DNA of 64,000 nucleotides from JBFMDN01 sp040753915 (GTDB taxonomy: Bacteria > Desulfobacterota > Desulfomonilia > Desulfomonilales > Desulfomonilaceae), in the NCBI GenBank assembly GCA_040753915.1, contig JBFMDN010000007.1, positions 1 through 64,000 of the forward strand, given 5' to 3'. Of this stretch, positions 52,767-60,375 are shown one piece after another (position 1 is the first letter of the stretch; each line of letters starts with the position of its first letter). The notes below the pieces were generated by a model, which saw only the letters and a program-made list of their open reading frames with translations, was not told the DNA's origin and made no database searches. Made by a program: the position numbers and the translations under genes.

Positions 52767-53003
52767 TTATAACACGACATACGCTTCTCTTCTGCCCCGT
52801 CGTTGTGCACAAGACCCGTCTGACGGATTGTTCATTTCAGATAACAAATAGTTCAAATGGAATAGGCACTTGTTGAGAGGGTCGGGTACCTTCTCTCCGG
52901 TATCCCGCGAGGAGGATGCGGACTGTCGGTGCACAAGTCGGGGAACCAGACACGCCGACGGGATTCTGAGCACGCCGGAGAAAGGCGTCAAAGGAGGGTT
53001 AAA

Positions 53004-54233
53004 ATGGCACTCTCAGGATTAGATGTGGTGCTGAACGACGAGCAAAGAGCCATGGTTGAAACGGCCCGGAGATTCGCTCATGAAGTCATGCGTCCGGCCG
53101 GACGCATATTGGACAAGCTCGATCCCGAAGACGTGATCAAAAGGGATTCCGAGCTGTGGGACGTATACCGAAAGTACCATCAGATGGGATTTCACAAACT
53201 GATTATTCCCAAGGCCTTAGGCGGACTGGAGGTGGACCCCCTTTCCTGGACACTGATCGTCGAGCAATTGGGATACGGCGATGCTGGATTATGCGAGAGT
53301 TTAGCTTGCTCACTCGTTCCCTTTCTCCTGACCGCAGCATTCGGCGACACGGAAATGCACAGTTTCGTAAGAGCTTACTGCGACGACACGGAAGCAAAAA
53401 TGGTCGGATGTTTCGCTTTCACCGAACCGGACCATGGCTCGGATTGGGTCCTCGCAGCGGAGCCTGGAATGGAGGACCCAAAGTTAGCTCCCAACGTGAA
53501 AGCGGTCAAAAAGGGAGCGGAGTACATTATTAACGGCCAAAAGTCGGCATTCATCAGCAACGGCCCTATCGCCACCCACGCGCTCTTGATTCTCAATGTT
53601 GATTCGTCCAAAGGAATGCAGGGCACAGGAATCGCCTTTCTTCCGCTGGACTTGCCCGGTATATCCCGCGGGAAACCCCTGGACAAGCTGGGATTGCGAT
53701 CCTATCCTCAGGGTGCAATCATCTTCGACGAGGTGAGAATACCTGAGAACATGATGATCGTCGCTGATCCCCACGCGGGATTCCAGACGCAACAGTGGAT
53801 ACTGACACCGGCAGGCGAGCTCCTGAGCGCCATTAATGTGGGCCTAGCGCAGGCGGCTTTCGATGAGGCGCTTGCCTACGCCAAAGTGCGGGTCCAAGGC
53901 GGCAAGCCCATCATCGAACATCAGAGTATCAAGCTGAAACTGTTTAAAATGATGTCCATGATCGAATCGGCGCGAGCATTCTCGCGCTCATTGGCGCAGT
54001 ACAACGCTGGCAATCCGCCCGGCTCGGCAATGCACGCTCAATCCTCGAAAGTGTATTGCACGGAAACAGCGTTTAAAGTTGCTAGTGAAGCCATGCAAAT
54101 ACTTGGCGCATATGGCCTTAGCAAGGAGTTTCCAGTCGAGAAGATGTTCCGAGACGCAAGAGCCGGCATGATTGGCGAGGAAAACAACGCGCTCTCCCTA
54201 CTCGGAGCGTCGTGCTTGTCACGGGAGGGATAG
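53004..54233 (+). CDS. Acyl-CoA dehydrogenase
   Basis: 409 aa from the ATG at 53004, which has GGAGGG 7 bases upstream; an earlier start at 52929 has no site. The three ACAD domains are present: N-terminal helices with YHQMGFHKLIIPKALGGLEV, the middle strand domain with CFAFTEPDHGSDW and the FAD contact region, and the C-terminal domain with LAQAAFDEALAYAKVRVQGGKPI and EENNALSLLG. FAD-dependent oxidation of an acyl-CoA thioester; chain length unknown. No electron-transfer-flavoprotein genes are next to it. Confidence 0.92.
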   Translation: MALSGLDVVLNDEQRAMVETARRFAHEVMRPAGRILDKLDPEDVIKRDSELWDVYRKYHQMGFHKLIIPKALGGLEVDPLSWTLIVEQLGYGDAGLCESLACSLVPFLLTAAFGDTEMHSFVRAYCDDTEAKMVGCFAFTEPDHGSDWVLAAEPGMEDPKLAPNVKAVKKGAEYIINGQKSAFISNGPIATHALLILNVDSSKGMQGTGIAFLPLDLPGISRGKPLDKLGLRSYPQGAIIFDEVRIPENMMIVADPHAGFQTQQWILTPAGELLSAINVGLAQAAFDEALAYAKVRVQGGKPIIEHQSIKLKLFKMMSMIESARAFSRSLAQYNAGNPPGSAMHAQSSKVYCTETAFKVASEAMQILGAYGLSKEFPVEKMFRDARAGMIGEENNALSLLGASCLSREG

Positions 54234-54720
54234 GCCGGCAGCCTCTCTCCTCCATTCGTTGACGAACCGCCCTTACCGCAATACCCCTTGATTCAGGCCT
54301 ATCGTTCGATTGTGAGTAAAGCGATGGCACCCACCGGTGTGAAAGAAAGGCAAACCATGCCGGCATAGCCGCTTCTCCAGATCGACGACACCGGATGGAA
54401 AAACAAAAGGGAGAGCCGCAGAGACTGGCGCCTCGTCACCCGGCTCACCTCCTTCTACAGGAGAGCCGGGTCTCCGGGGCAAAGGTCTTCAGCGATCCGG
54501 TGGCAATCTCAGCACAACGGAATTCTCTGTTCGACCATGTTTCCGCGGCCTGAACGGCGAGACTCCGATCGAGGTTTGGTACACCGTTTGGCAAACATTG
54601 CCGAGCACTTGCTTCAGCCCTTCCCTAAAGGGAGCAGTTTCCCAAGTGCGGAACCGTACGGATGAAATCCTATCGCTTAGTGCTCCATTTCCTAAATACG
54701 GTCACGTAATCTGCCACGAC
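54234..54720. other. Intergenic stretch, possibly with transposase debris
   Basis: No intact gene. Between about 54480 and 54620 one frame gives CFRGLNGETPIEVWYTVW, reminiscent of the tail of an integrase-type transposase, but too short and unsupported for a call. A degraded TACGG palindrome is at about 54695. Confidence 0.35.
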
Positions 54721-54951
54721 GTAGGGGCACCCCTTGGAAAGTGTCTAAAAAGCCGGCAGTCCGTGATAATCGTGGCACGCCCCCTCACCCTGACCCTCTC
54801 CCCCGATGCGGGGGAGAGGGGATTCTTCCGGCTCCCTCTCCCTCTGGGAGAGGGTTGGGGTGAGGGTGCCTTTCCACGCATCGACGCTCAATCGTGCTAC
54901 GCTTTTTGGCGTGTCCCGAGTTTTGAGACATTCTCCGAGGCCCGCCCCTAT
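54721..54951 (-). mobile_element. MITE-like palindromic element, copy B (inverted)
   Basis: The inverted homologue of 41706-41926. The outer ends GTAGGGGC...GAAAGTGTCT and the opposite GAGAATGTCT...GGGGC/TAT are the terminal repeats. The interior again holds the CCTCACCCTGACCCTCTCCCCC palindrome pair. Compared with copy A the outer ends differ, matching the GTAGGGGCGGG repeats. No gene lies inside. Confidence 0.72.
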
Positions 54952-54991
54952 CAGTGCCAAGGAAGCGCTCACCACGTACACCGCGGTGCGG

Positions 54992-55005
54992 ATACGGTAC
55001 CGTAT
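54992..55005. repeat. Perfect palindrome ATACGGTACCGTAT
   Basis: A 14-bp exact palindrome, followed by TTGTGCCG. It is the same core as the inverted repeat at 32003-32020. It could be a restriction- or regulator-related site or a repeat-family seed. Confidence 0.5.
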
Positions 55006-55195
55006 TTGTGCCGTCGACCACTTAGGCTGCCATGGGGGCACGAACGGTTTGCGCGATCACAGGATCGCGAGCAGCGGTCTGTGCGTGGGCACGTCTTGCG
55101 TTGAGGAAGATTGTTTACGGATCGGAGAGCACAGGCCGATTGCGAAGAAATGGCCTCCAATGCTAATAATTAACATTAAGAAAGCGTCATATCCA

Positions 55196-55226
55196 TTGAC
55201 ATTTACTACGAAAGTATGCCATACTT
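55196..55226 (+). promoter_or_regulatory. Promoter-like TTGACA-N13-TATG with overlapping 15-bp palindrome
   Basis: TTGACA at 55196-55201, thirteen bases, then TATG. A perfect palindrome AAGTATG-C-CATACTT (55212-55226) covers the -10 region, so a repressor dimer could block it. The same TTGACA-N13-TATG spacing recurs at 58614 and 63566 in this locus. It would drive the small frame at 55283 and the outer-membrane protein gene. Confidence 0.5.
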
Positions 55227-55282
55227 CGCGTGCGACCAGGCTCTTCGAGAGCGAGTCCTCTCACCATTTCCCGGAGGATATC

Positions 55283-55528
55283 ATGTCATCGGCCCAGCCA
55301 CTCAATTGGGGTCACGTTGCCTGCTGGGGGAGAGCACGCTCGTCCGGTCCGAAGGAACTGCATGGCTTTGAGCCGCGAGGTCCGATGACGAGTCGCTCTG
55401 GGGTTCTGCCGTACGAGCCCCGGGAAAACCGTAGAGAAGCACAGGCGCTGGGAGCCTGCGTAAGCATGTCCGAACTGAAACGGCCGCGTTCCCACACCGT
55501 TTGGAATCGGGCTCTGGGAGACCATTGA
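55283..55528 (+). CDS. Small basic leader-like protein, unknown
   Basis: 81 aa. GGAGGATATC before the ATG is a strong ribosome binding site and the promoter-like motif lies about 55 bases upstream. The sequence is basic and rich in Arg, Pro and Trp-free loops, with three cysteines, and resembles no known family. The stop is one base before the ATG of the next gene, an arrangement that would couple them. It could be a genuine small protein or a translated leader that controls the downstream gene. Confidence 0.45.
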   Translation: MSSAQPLNWGHVACWGRARSSGPKELHGFEPRGPMTSRSGVLPYEPRENRREAQALGACVSMSELKRPRSHTVWNRALGDH

Positions 55529-55529
55529 C

Positions 55530-56429
55530 ATGTGCATACAGGGTAACACACGGCCACGGCCGCGCAGAATTTCCCTCCGGACCTGGAGGTGCGGGCATGG
55601 TTTCACTGTCTCGCTCTGCCTTGCTGCGGCCGTTCTCATCGCATGGTCAAGCCCGGTCTTGAGCGAGCCATTGGAGTACGCGCCGTTTGCTACTCTTTCG
55701 CTTCAAGGCGGCTATTCACGAATTGAAGGTCGGATGGGATTCGCGCAGGAAACGGGCGGAATTGGAACGCTCAATGATCTTATCCATGACCTTGGTCTAC
55801 CCATCAGCAACCTCACGTTCGAGATGGAGGCACGAGTGCGGCCGCTCGAGCACCACGTTGTTCGAGTGTACGGTCGATTCCCGGAAACTTACGAGGGCGG
55901 GCGGACCCTGTCACGAACACTGCAGACTCGAAACGAGACTTACGCTGCAGGCACCGCGATTCTATCCGAGCTGAAGACGGGAATGTTCGGTTTAGGCTAT
56001 GACTTGGATTTTCTGGCAGGTCCGCGCTGGTTTGGGGGGCTCAATGGAGACCTGAGACACATCGGCCTTCGAATGCGTCTTGGAAACGCCGGCTCGGCAT
56101 TTGAAGATACGTTGGCTCTCAATGAGATAGTCCCATGCTTGGGGGCACATCTGCTCTATAGGGCTCCCGTAGAGGTCGGTCCGGCAGCGGGCCTCTTCAC
56201 TGTGGGAGGATTTTCCCGCATGACGTTCAGCATGACGCCTAACTGGTTAAACTATTTCGACATCGCCGCGGGATTCTCTGTCGGCATTCTCAGGAGCGGA
56301 GCTCTGAGCCTGGAATCAAGACTGGGATACAATTACGAGGTCTTTTACCACAATCAGGAATTCCTGGCCGGAAGGTCCCTAGAATTTCAGCGAGAAGGAC
56401 TCCTTCTGTCACTGGAAGGGTTATTCTAG
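55530..56429 (+). CDS. Outer-membrane beta-barrel-like protein, exopolysaccharide locus
   Basis: 299 aa. A long signal sequence ends near SEPLEYAPF; the rest alternates hydrophobic and polar residues in short strands and ends in Phe, as outer-membrane barrels do. LEHHVVRVYGRFPETYEGG and GPRWFGGLNGDLRHIGLRMRLGNAG show the strand-turn pattern. It resembles in style the protein at 58702-59889. No named family was recognised. It opens the export part of the locus; the Wza-like gene follows 82 bases later. Confidence 0.65.
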   Translation: MCIQGNTRPRPRRISLRTWRCGHGFTVSLCLAAAVLIAWSSPVLSEPLEYAPFATLSLQGGYSRIEGRMGFAQETGGIGTLNDLIHDLGLPISNLTFEMEARVRPLEHHVVRVYGRFPETYEGGRTLSRTLQTRNETYAAGTAILSELKTGMFGLGYDLDFLAGPRWFGGLNGDLRHIGLRMRLGNAGSAFEDTLALNEIVPCLGAHLLYRAPVEVGPAAGLFTVGGFSRMTFSMTPNWLNYFDIAAGFSVGILRSGALSLESRLGYNYEVFYHNQEFLAGRSLEFQREGLLLSLEGLF

Positions 56430-56511
56430 CTCAAATGTGCTCGAATAGCGGCGATGCTCGGTGCAGGCGCACAGGTCCTCAGGGAGCGCCGATCGCACAG
56501 GAAGACTGGTC

Positions 56512-57555
56512 ATGATAATGTTTAACATCTCCGGACGATCGACAGTTTCCATACGCACTGCCCTGGCCCTCGTGGTTGTGGTGTTTGTGGCGAGCGGATG
56601 TGTCATCCCCCGGCAGAGAGGGGTGGTGAACGAAACTCCTCATCTGCCAGTGTGCAAGCCCACCGCACATTTCCCAACCCACCTGTACAAGCTGGCAGCG
56701 GGTGATGTCCTGGAGTTCCTTTATCTTACCGTCCCGGGTGTCTCATCGAAGCCGTACAAGCTCGCTGTGCGTGACCTCGTAGACATAGAGTTTGCCCAGC
56801 ACCCCGAGCTCAACAGGTCTGTCCGCGTTCGGCCGGATGGTAAGATCAGCATCCCGAGAAAGAAAGCCGTTTCCGTGGCGGGGATGACCACCGATCAGGT
56901 GTCGGCCATGCTGCAGAAAACCTACAGCGATCTCCTCAAAGACCCTGAGATTTCCGTATCTGTGAGAGAATTTAACGCGAAACTCGACGAAATTCAGCGA
57001 GCCATTTCCACTGCGCCCCACGGGCAGGCCCGATTGGTGTCCATAGCACCGGACGGGCACATGGCACTGCCCCTCATCCCGGACATCAAGGCAGAGGGCG
57101 CCACTGTCCCAGAGCTCACCAAGCTGGTAAACGAGAAATACGCCTCAATCATACCGGACGTAAAAGTGTCCGTCATTCTCAAGGAAGTTATCGGCAACCT
57201 GATCTTTGTCGACGGCGAAGTCCGCAGACCCGGCGTATTCAACGTGAGAGGACCCACGACTGTGCAGCACGCCCTCGCGCTGGCCGGTGGCATGAAAGAG
57301 ACTGCTGAGCCCAGAACCGTGCTCGTCGTGTCCAAGGGGCCTGAAGGTCGCTTCCTCGCCCGAACCACGGATCTCACGAAAATGAGCTCGTCCTCCGACT
57401 ACGTGCTGAACCGCAATGACCTGGTGTACGTGCCAATGAGCACTATAGCTCGGGCTGACATCTGGGTGGACCAGAATATCAGGCGCATATTGCTCTTCAC
57501 CGGATGGTCGATCGGGATCAACACCGACCTCGGTCGGACTGTATCGAGCAGGTAA
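56512..57555 (+). CDS. Wza-like polysaccharide export lipoprotein
   Basis: 347 aa from the ATG at 56512, with AGGAAG upstream. A lipoprotein signal ends in the lipobox VASGC. Two polysaccharide-export (Poly_export) domains are visible: RPDGKISIPRKKAVSVAGMTTDQVSAML with PEISVSVREF, and SIAPDGHMALPLIPDIKAEG with PDVKVSVILKE, then SLBB-type segments (GNLIFVDGEVRRPGVFNV). These form the outer-membrane translocon for capsule or exopolysaccharide. Confidence 0.92.
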   Translation: MIMFNISGRSTVSIRTALALVVVVFVASGCVIPRQRGVVNETPHLPVCKPTAHFPTHLYKLAAGDVLEFLYLTVPGVSSKPYKLAVRDLVDIEFAQHPELNRSVRVRPDGKISIPRKKAVSVAGMTTDQVSAMLQKTYSDLLKDPEISVSVREFNAKLDEIQRAISTAPHGQARLVSIAPDGHMALPLIPDIKAEGATVPELTKLVNEKYASIIPDVKVSVILKEVIGNLIFVDGEVRRPGVFNVRGPTTVQHALALAGGMKETAEPRTVLVVSKGPEGRFLARTTDLTKMSSSSDYVLNRNDLVYVPMSTIARADIWVDQNIRRILLFTGWSIGINTDLGRTVSSR

Positions 57556-57625
57556 GGTGGGATCGACTTCTTCCAAGAAAGAGCCCTTCCCCGGCCGTTC
57601 ATCGTGAAATGTGTGTTGCGCATGA

Positions 57626-58480
57626 TCAAAAACCCTTGGCGTACCCGCCCTTCTGGAGCCGGTACGCCCATCTGTCCACCAAAAGCCAGGGATCGAGACA
57701 ACCACCCATGATCAACTTGAACCCCATTTGCCCATCTCCAGCCGAGAGCGCGGTTCTTCTCAGCCGAAATACGTCTGCTCCCCGGTGGTTCAGCCCATTC
57801 ATGGCGGTCACTGCACACGTGTATCCAACTTCGCGTGCCATTTCCACGACGCGAGGGGTGATGTCCCGCAGAGTGCCATACGGATAGGATAACGCGACAG
57901 GCGGTTTTCCCAACTCCTCCTCAATTCGCCTTTTCGATGCCGCGAGCTCTTTTCGTGCCTCCTCAATGGGAATGGCACTGAGGCTCGGATGATTCACCGT
58001 GTGCGAACCGATGGCAAACCCTGCCCTATCCATGGCTCTCACCTCATCCCATGAAAGGAAAGTTCTTCCTCGCACTTCTTCTCCCGTGTCGAGGGGGCGG
58101 GTCACCACGAACAACGTTGCTGGAATGTTGTACCGCTGCATGATTTCCGCCGCATAGGTGAAAGACTCCTTGTACCCGTCGTCCAGCGTGACCGCGACCG
58201 AACCGGTCTCCAGGGGCTTGTCGCCAGCAATTCCGTTCACCAACTCATCGAGGTTTACCACAGGATAGTGATCGGCAAGATAGGCCATGTGAGCACGGAA
58301 GTGGGCCGTGCTGACCGTGTCCGAGCTGTCAGCCTTTGGCCTGACGCAATGATAGGTGAGAATTCTGTGGCCGGCCCTGAAATACCTGGATCGGCGATAC
58401 GCCAGCGCCGCGCCGGACAAGGCCATTCCCCATTCGAGAGCCCACTTTCCGGCCCTTTTCATTGCCCATCGTGCGTTCAT
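57626..58480 (-). CDS. NodB-type polysaccharide deacetylase
   Basis: 284 aa. A short hydrophobic N-terminal segment (residues 10-30) may anchor it in the inner membrane. NodB motifs: TLDDGY with Asp100 and Asp101, SHTVNHPSL with His160 and His164 as the metal site, and SYPYG. It probably removes acetyl groups from the exopolysaccharide or a lipid-linked precursor. It is the only gene of this locus on the minus strand; no strong ribosome binding site was seen at the ATG at 58480. Confidence 0.9.
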   Translation of the reverse strand: MNARWAMKRAGKWALEWGMALSGAALAYRRSRYFRAGHRILTYHCVRPKADSSDTVSTAHFRAHMAYLADHYPVVNLDELVNGIAGDKPLETGSVAVTLDDGYKESFTYAAEIMQRYNIPATLFVVTRPLDTGEEVRGRTFLSWDEVRAMDRAGFAIGSHTVNHPSLSAIPIEEARKELAASKRRIEEELGKPPVALSYPYGTLRDITPRVVEMAREVGYTCAVTAMNGLNHRGADVFRLRRTALSAGDGQMGFKLIMGGCLDPWLLVDRWAYRLQKGGYAKGF

Positions 58481-58613
58481 CGGCAGCCTCGTGCGGTCAT
58501 GATACTGGTTGAGGGAGCGGATGGCAACGCAGGGGTGGGGACAAGCAGCGAATGAGAAAAACGCTGCTGTTTAGAGAAATCTGCTTAAAAAGCTCCATTT
58601 TTACATTATTAAA

Positions 58614-58643
58614 TTGACATAAGTAACTAAAATATGATATAAA
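58614..58643 (+). promoter_or_regulatory. Promoter TTGACA-N18-TATAAA with the shared N13-TATGAT motif
   Basis: TTGACA at 58614-58619 with TATAAA at 58638-58643 is a good sigma-70 pair (18-base spacer); TATGAT stands at 58633-58638, the same thirteen-base offset seen at 55196 and 63566. Surroundings are unusually AT-rich. It lies about 60 bases before the outer-membrane protein gene. Confidence 0.6.
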
Positions 58644-58701
58644 ACTATCAAGCTATACCCCGCGGCGCAGCCGCTCCCAATTCATTTCGTGAGGATCAAT
58701 T

Positions 58702-59889
58702 ATGAGACCATTCAGAATGGTGGCATGTTTGATCGGCTTGTTGTTACTCCCGGTGACGGTAGCGGCATACAACGCGCCGATGCCTCTGGCCTTACAGCGT
58801 CCGATAGCGAAGTGTCCCCCCCAGGGGTGTCCACCGGTATATGGGGCAGCGCCGATGGCCGGGTTATGCGGTCCTGGGCCGCAGTTCGCCTTGTGTGCCC
58901 CGTCATTGCGGATGAGGCTTGACGGCAAGGCGGGCCCCATGTGGATGACCGAGAACGTGGATTTTCCGTTCATTGCACCGGATCCGCTCAATCCCCAATT
59001 CGCGTTCGAGCGTATGTCTCTCACGCTAGACACGACGAATTTTTGGGCAGGTTTTGTGCGGCTCGAATTTGACCCTCTGCCGAACATCACCCTGTATGGC
59101 GAGATTGGCGGTAGCATCCCGAGAAACGCGACCGTAAAGATGAACGCCACCGGTCGTGCTGTTCTTCCGGAGCCTGATAACGCTCAAAATCTGGTTTCCC
59201 CGTGGACGTGGAAGGCCCAGAACATCGTATGGTGGATGATAGAAGGGGGAGGGGTGCTTTGGTTGACCAGCACTCTGGGGTTTGAAGTGGGCTTTCGCAG
59301 CGAAAGTTTCGATTACCGTATGACCGATCCCCGCAATTCTACCCAGGCATCTGCCATTGGAATTGCCGGAGGGTTGGCTCCGGGAAACGCGATCACCTGC
59401 GCCCGTATATGACCGGGTGGTGTCGGCCAGTTGGTCGGCGACCCAGGCAGCGATCTTTGGGATCCGTTCATTGGATTTCGCGGCAGAAGCTGCAAGAAAT
59501 CGTGCAACCTCTGGGATCCCGAATACCGGTGGCGAATCATTGGCTCAGCATGGGGGGCCAGCAGGTACGAGAACCCAATGGGCATCATCTGCCGCTCTCC
59601 CATTCCGGGTGGAGTGATCGAGTCTACCGTGACTGAGTACGTCCTCGACGGGAACAACACACGCTTCCTCGAGTTCTCAGGGGAAGTGGCCGGAGCTCTC
59701 ACCCCCACGACGAGGCTTGGTGTATGGGGTTTGGGGAGTTTCCTGGAAATTCAGGGCACAGGCAATATCGACGCGCGCGTAGAGCAATCCGACAATTTTG
59801 TTGCCCAACCCGGCACTGCGGACGTAGCTGACTCCCGGTACTATCGGTCCAGGGTGGCGTTCGGTCTGTTGTTCGGGATACTCTTCTAA
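58702..59889 (+). CDS. Outer-membrane beta-barrel-like protein with an in-frame TGA (Sec codon or nonsense mutation)
   Basis: A signal peptide (MRPFRMVACLIGLLLLPVTVAAY) starts a frame that is open to 59412, where TGA occurs after TCARI, and continues in the same frame, equally protein-like, to 59889 (PGGVGQLVGDPGSDLWDPFIGFRG ... final Phe). The whole, about 395 codons, reads as one outer-membrane barrel: strand-turn alternation, VNAT-like loops, terminal FGLLFGILF. Read with the usual code, the product ends at 236 residues and the barrel is cut. Either the TGA encodes selenocysteine (SelB is present, and a SECIS-like hairpin follows) or an ancestral CGA/TGG codon mutated. I cannot decide; the second half shows no decay. 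Confidence 0.55.
59410..59447 (+). other. TGA codon followed by a bacterial-SECIS-like hairpin
   Basis: TGA is 59410-59412. A stem GTCGGCC (59422-59428) pairs with GGTCGGC (59433-59439), two of seven pairs G-U, around the loop AGTT (59429-59432); below it GGGT (59415-59418) pairs with ACCC (59441-59444). The loop starts 16 bases after the TGA and its second base is G, within the known geometry for bacterial SECIS elements. Chance hairpins in GC-rich DNA are common, so this is suggestive only. Confidence 0.4.
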
Positions 59890-59919
59890 CACCGGCCGAA
59901 GTCGCCAGAAGGCAGCAGT

Positions 59920-59946
59920 GTGCCACGTACACTCAATGCGTGGCGG
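59920..59946. repeat. Hairpin of the ACTGCCAC family, variant
   Basis: TGCCACGTA and TGCGTGGCG pair with two G-U positions around a nine-base loop. It is related to the perfect hairpin at 44340-44368. Confidence 0.45.
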
Positions 59947-60020
59947 CAAAGAACGCTGTATCAAGGGCTTCTGCTCTTAGCCGAGAACACATGGCTTCTT
60001 CTTGGGGAGGGGCTGCATAT

Positions 60021-60046
60021 TGCCGCACATTTCCCGTTGTGCGGCA
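60021..60046. repeat. Perfect hairpin TGCCGCACA-N8-TGTGCGGCA
   Basis: Nine-base arms at 60021-60029 and 60038-60046 with an eight-base loop. No T-run follows, so it is not an obvious terminator. Confidence 0.5.
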
Positions 60047-60276
60047 GCCAGCGTTCTGGTCTAACTGGAAAGCCAATAACCGTGCACGCTTCCTCATACG
60101 TGTGGCACAAAGAATGCCCATCTGGTAAAGTACTCTAGCGCCTTGGGGGGTGCCTAGTAATTGGCTGCAATTTGTAGTGGAGCGCCAGAGGGTGCTAAAG
60201 GGAGCTATCCCTCTGCGAGGGGCAGTGCTGCTTGTGCAATTCTTAATGCGTTCCACCATAGCCCTCAACTTTGATG

Positions 60277-60305
60277 ACTGCCACACATATTGGATGAGTG
60301 GCAGT
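60277..60305. repeat. Hairpin of the ACTGCCAC family, third copy
   Basis: ACTGCCACACAT and ATGAGTGGCAGT pair with one mismatch around five bases. The preceding CAACT-N5-G matches the sequence before the 44340 hairpin, so the repeat unit extends beyond the stem. Confidence 0.5.
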
Positions 60306-60375
60306 ATAGAGTGAAGTTGACGCACCGCGTCGCTTCCCGCCGAAGTAAAATCTTGCTCTGCGTCGAAAGAATCCG

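Larger units (their letters stand above)
59890..60375. other. Repeat-rich intergenic stretch
   Basis: No gene supported. It contains the hairpins at 59920, 60021 and 60277, a TAGTGGAGCGC unit at 60175-60185, and an inverted CAGAGGG...CCCTCTG pair near 60186-60220. Such density of palindromes suggests repeated insertion of small elements between two exopolysaccharide genes. Confidence 0.5.

Noticed and set aside
54806..55528. Long plus-strand frame running through the repeat element into the leader
   Set aside because: Its first 150 codons cover the palindromic element and intergenic DNA; only the final 81 codons, with their own ribosome binding site, were kept as a possible small gene.
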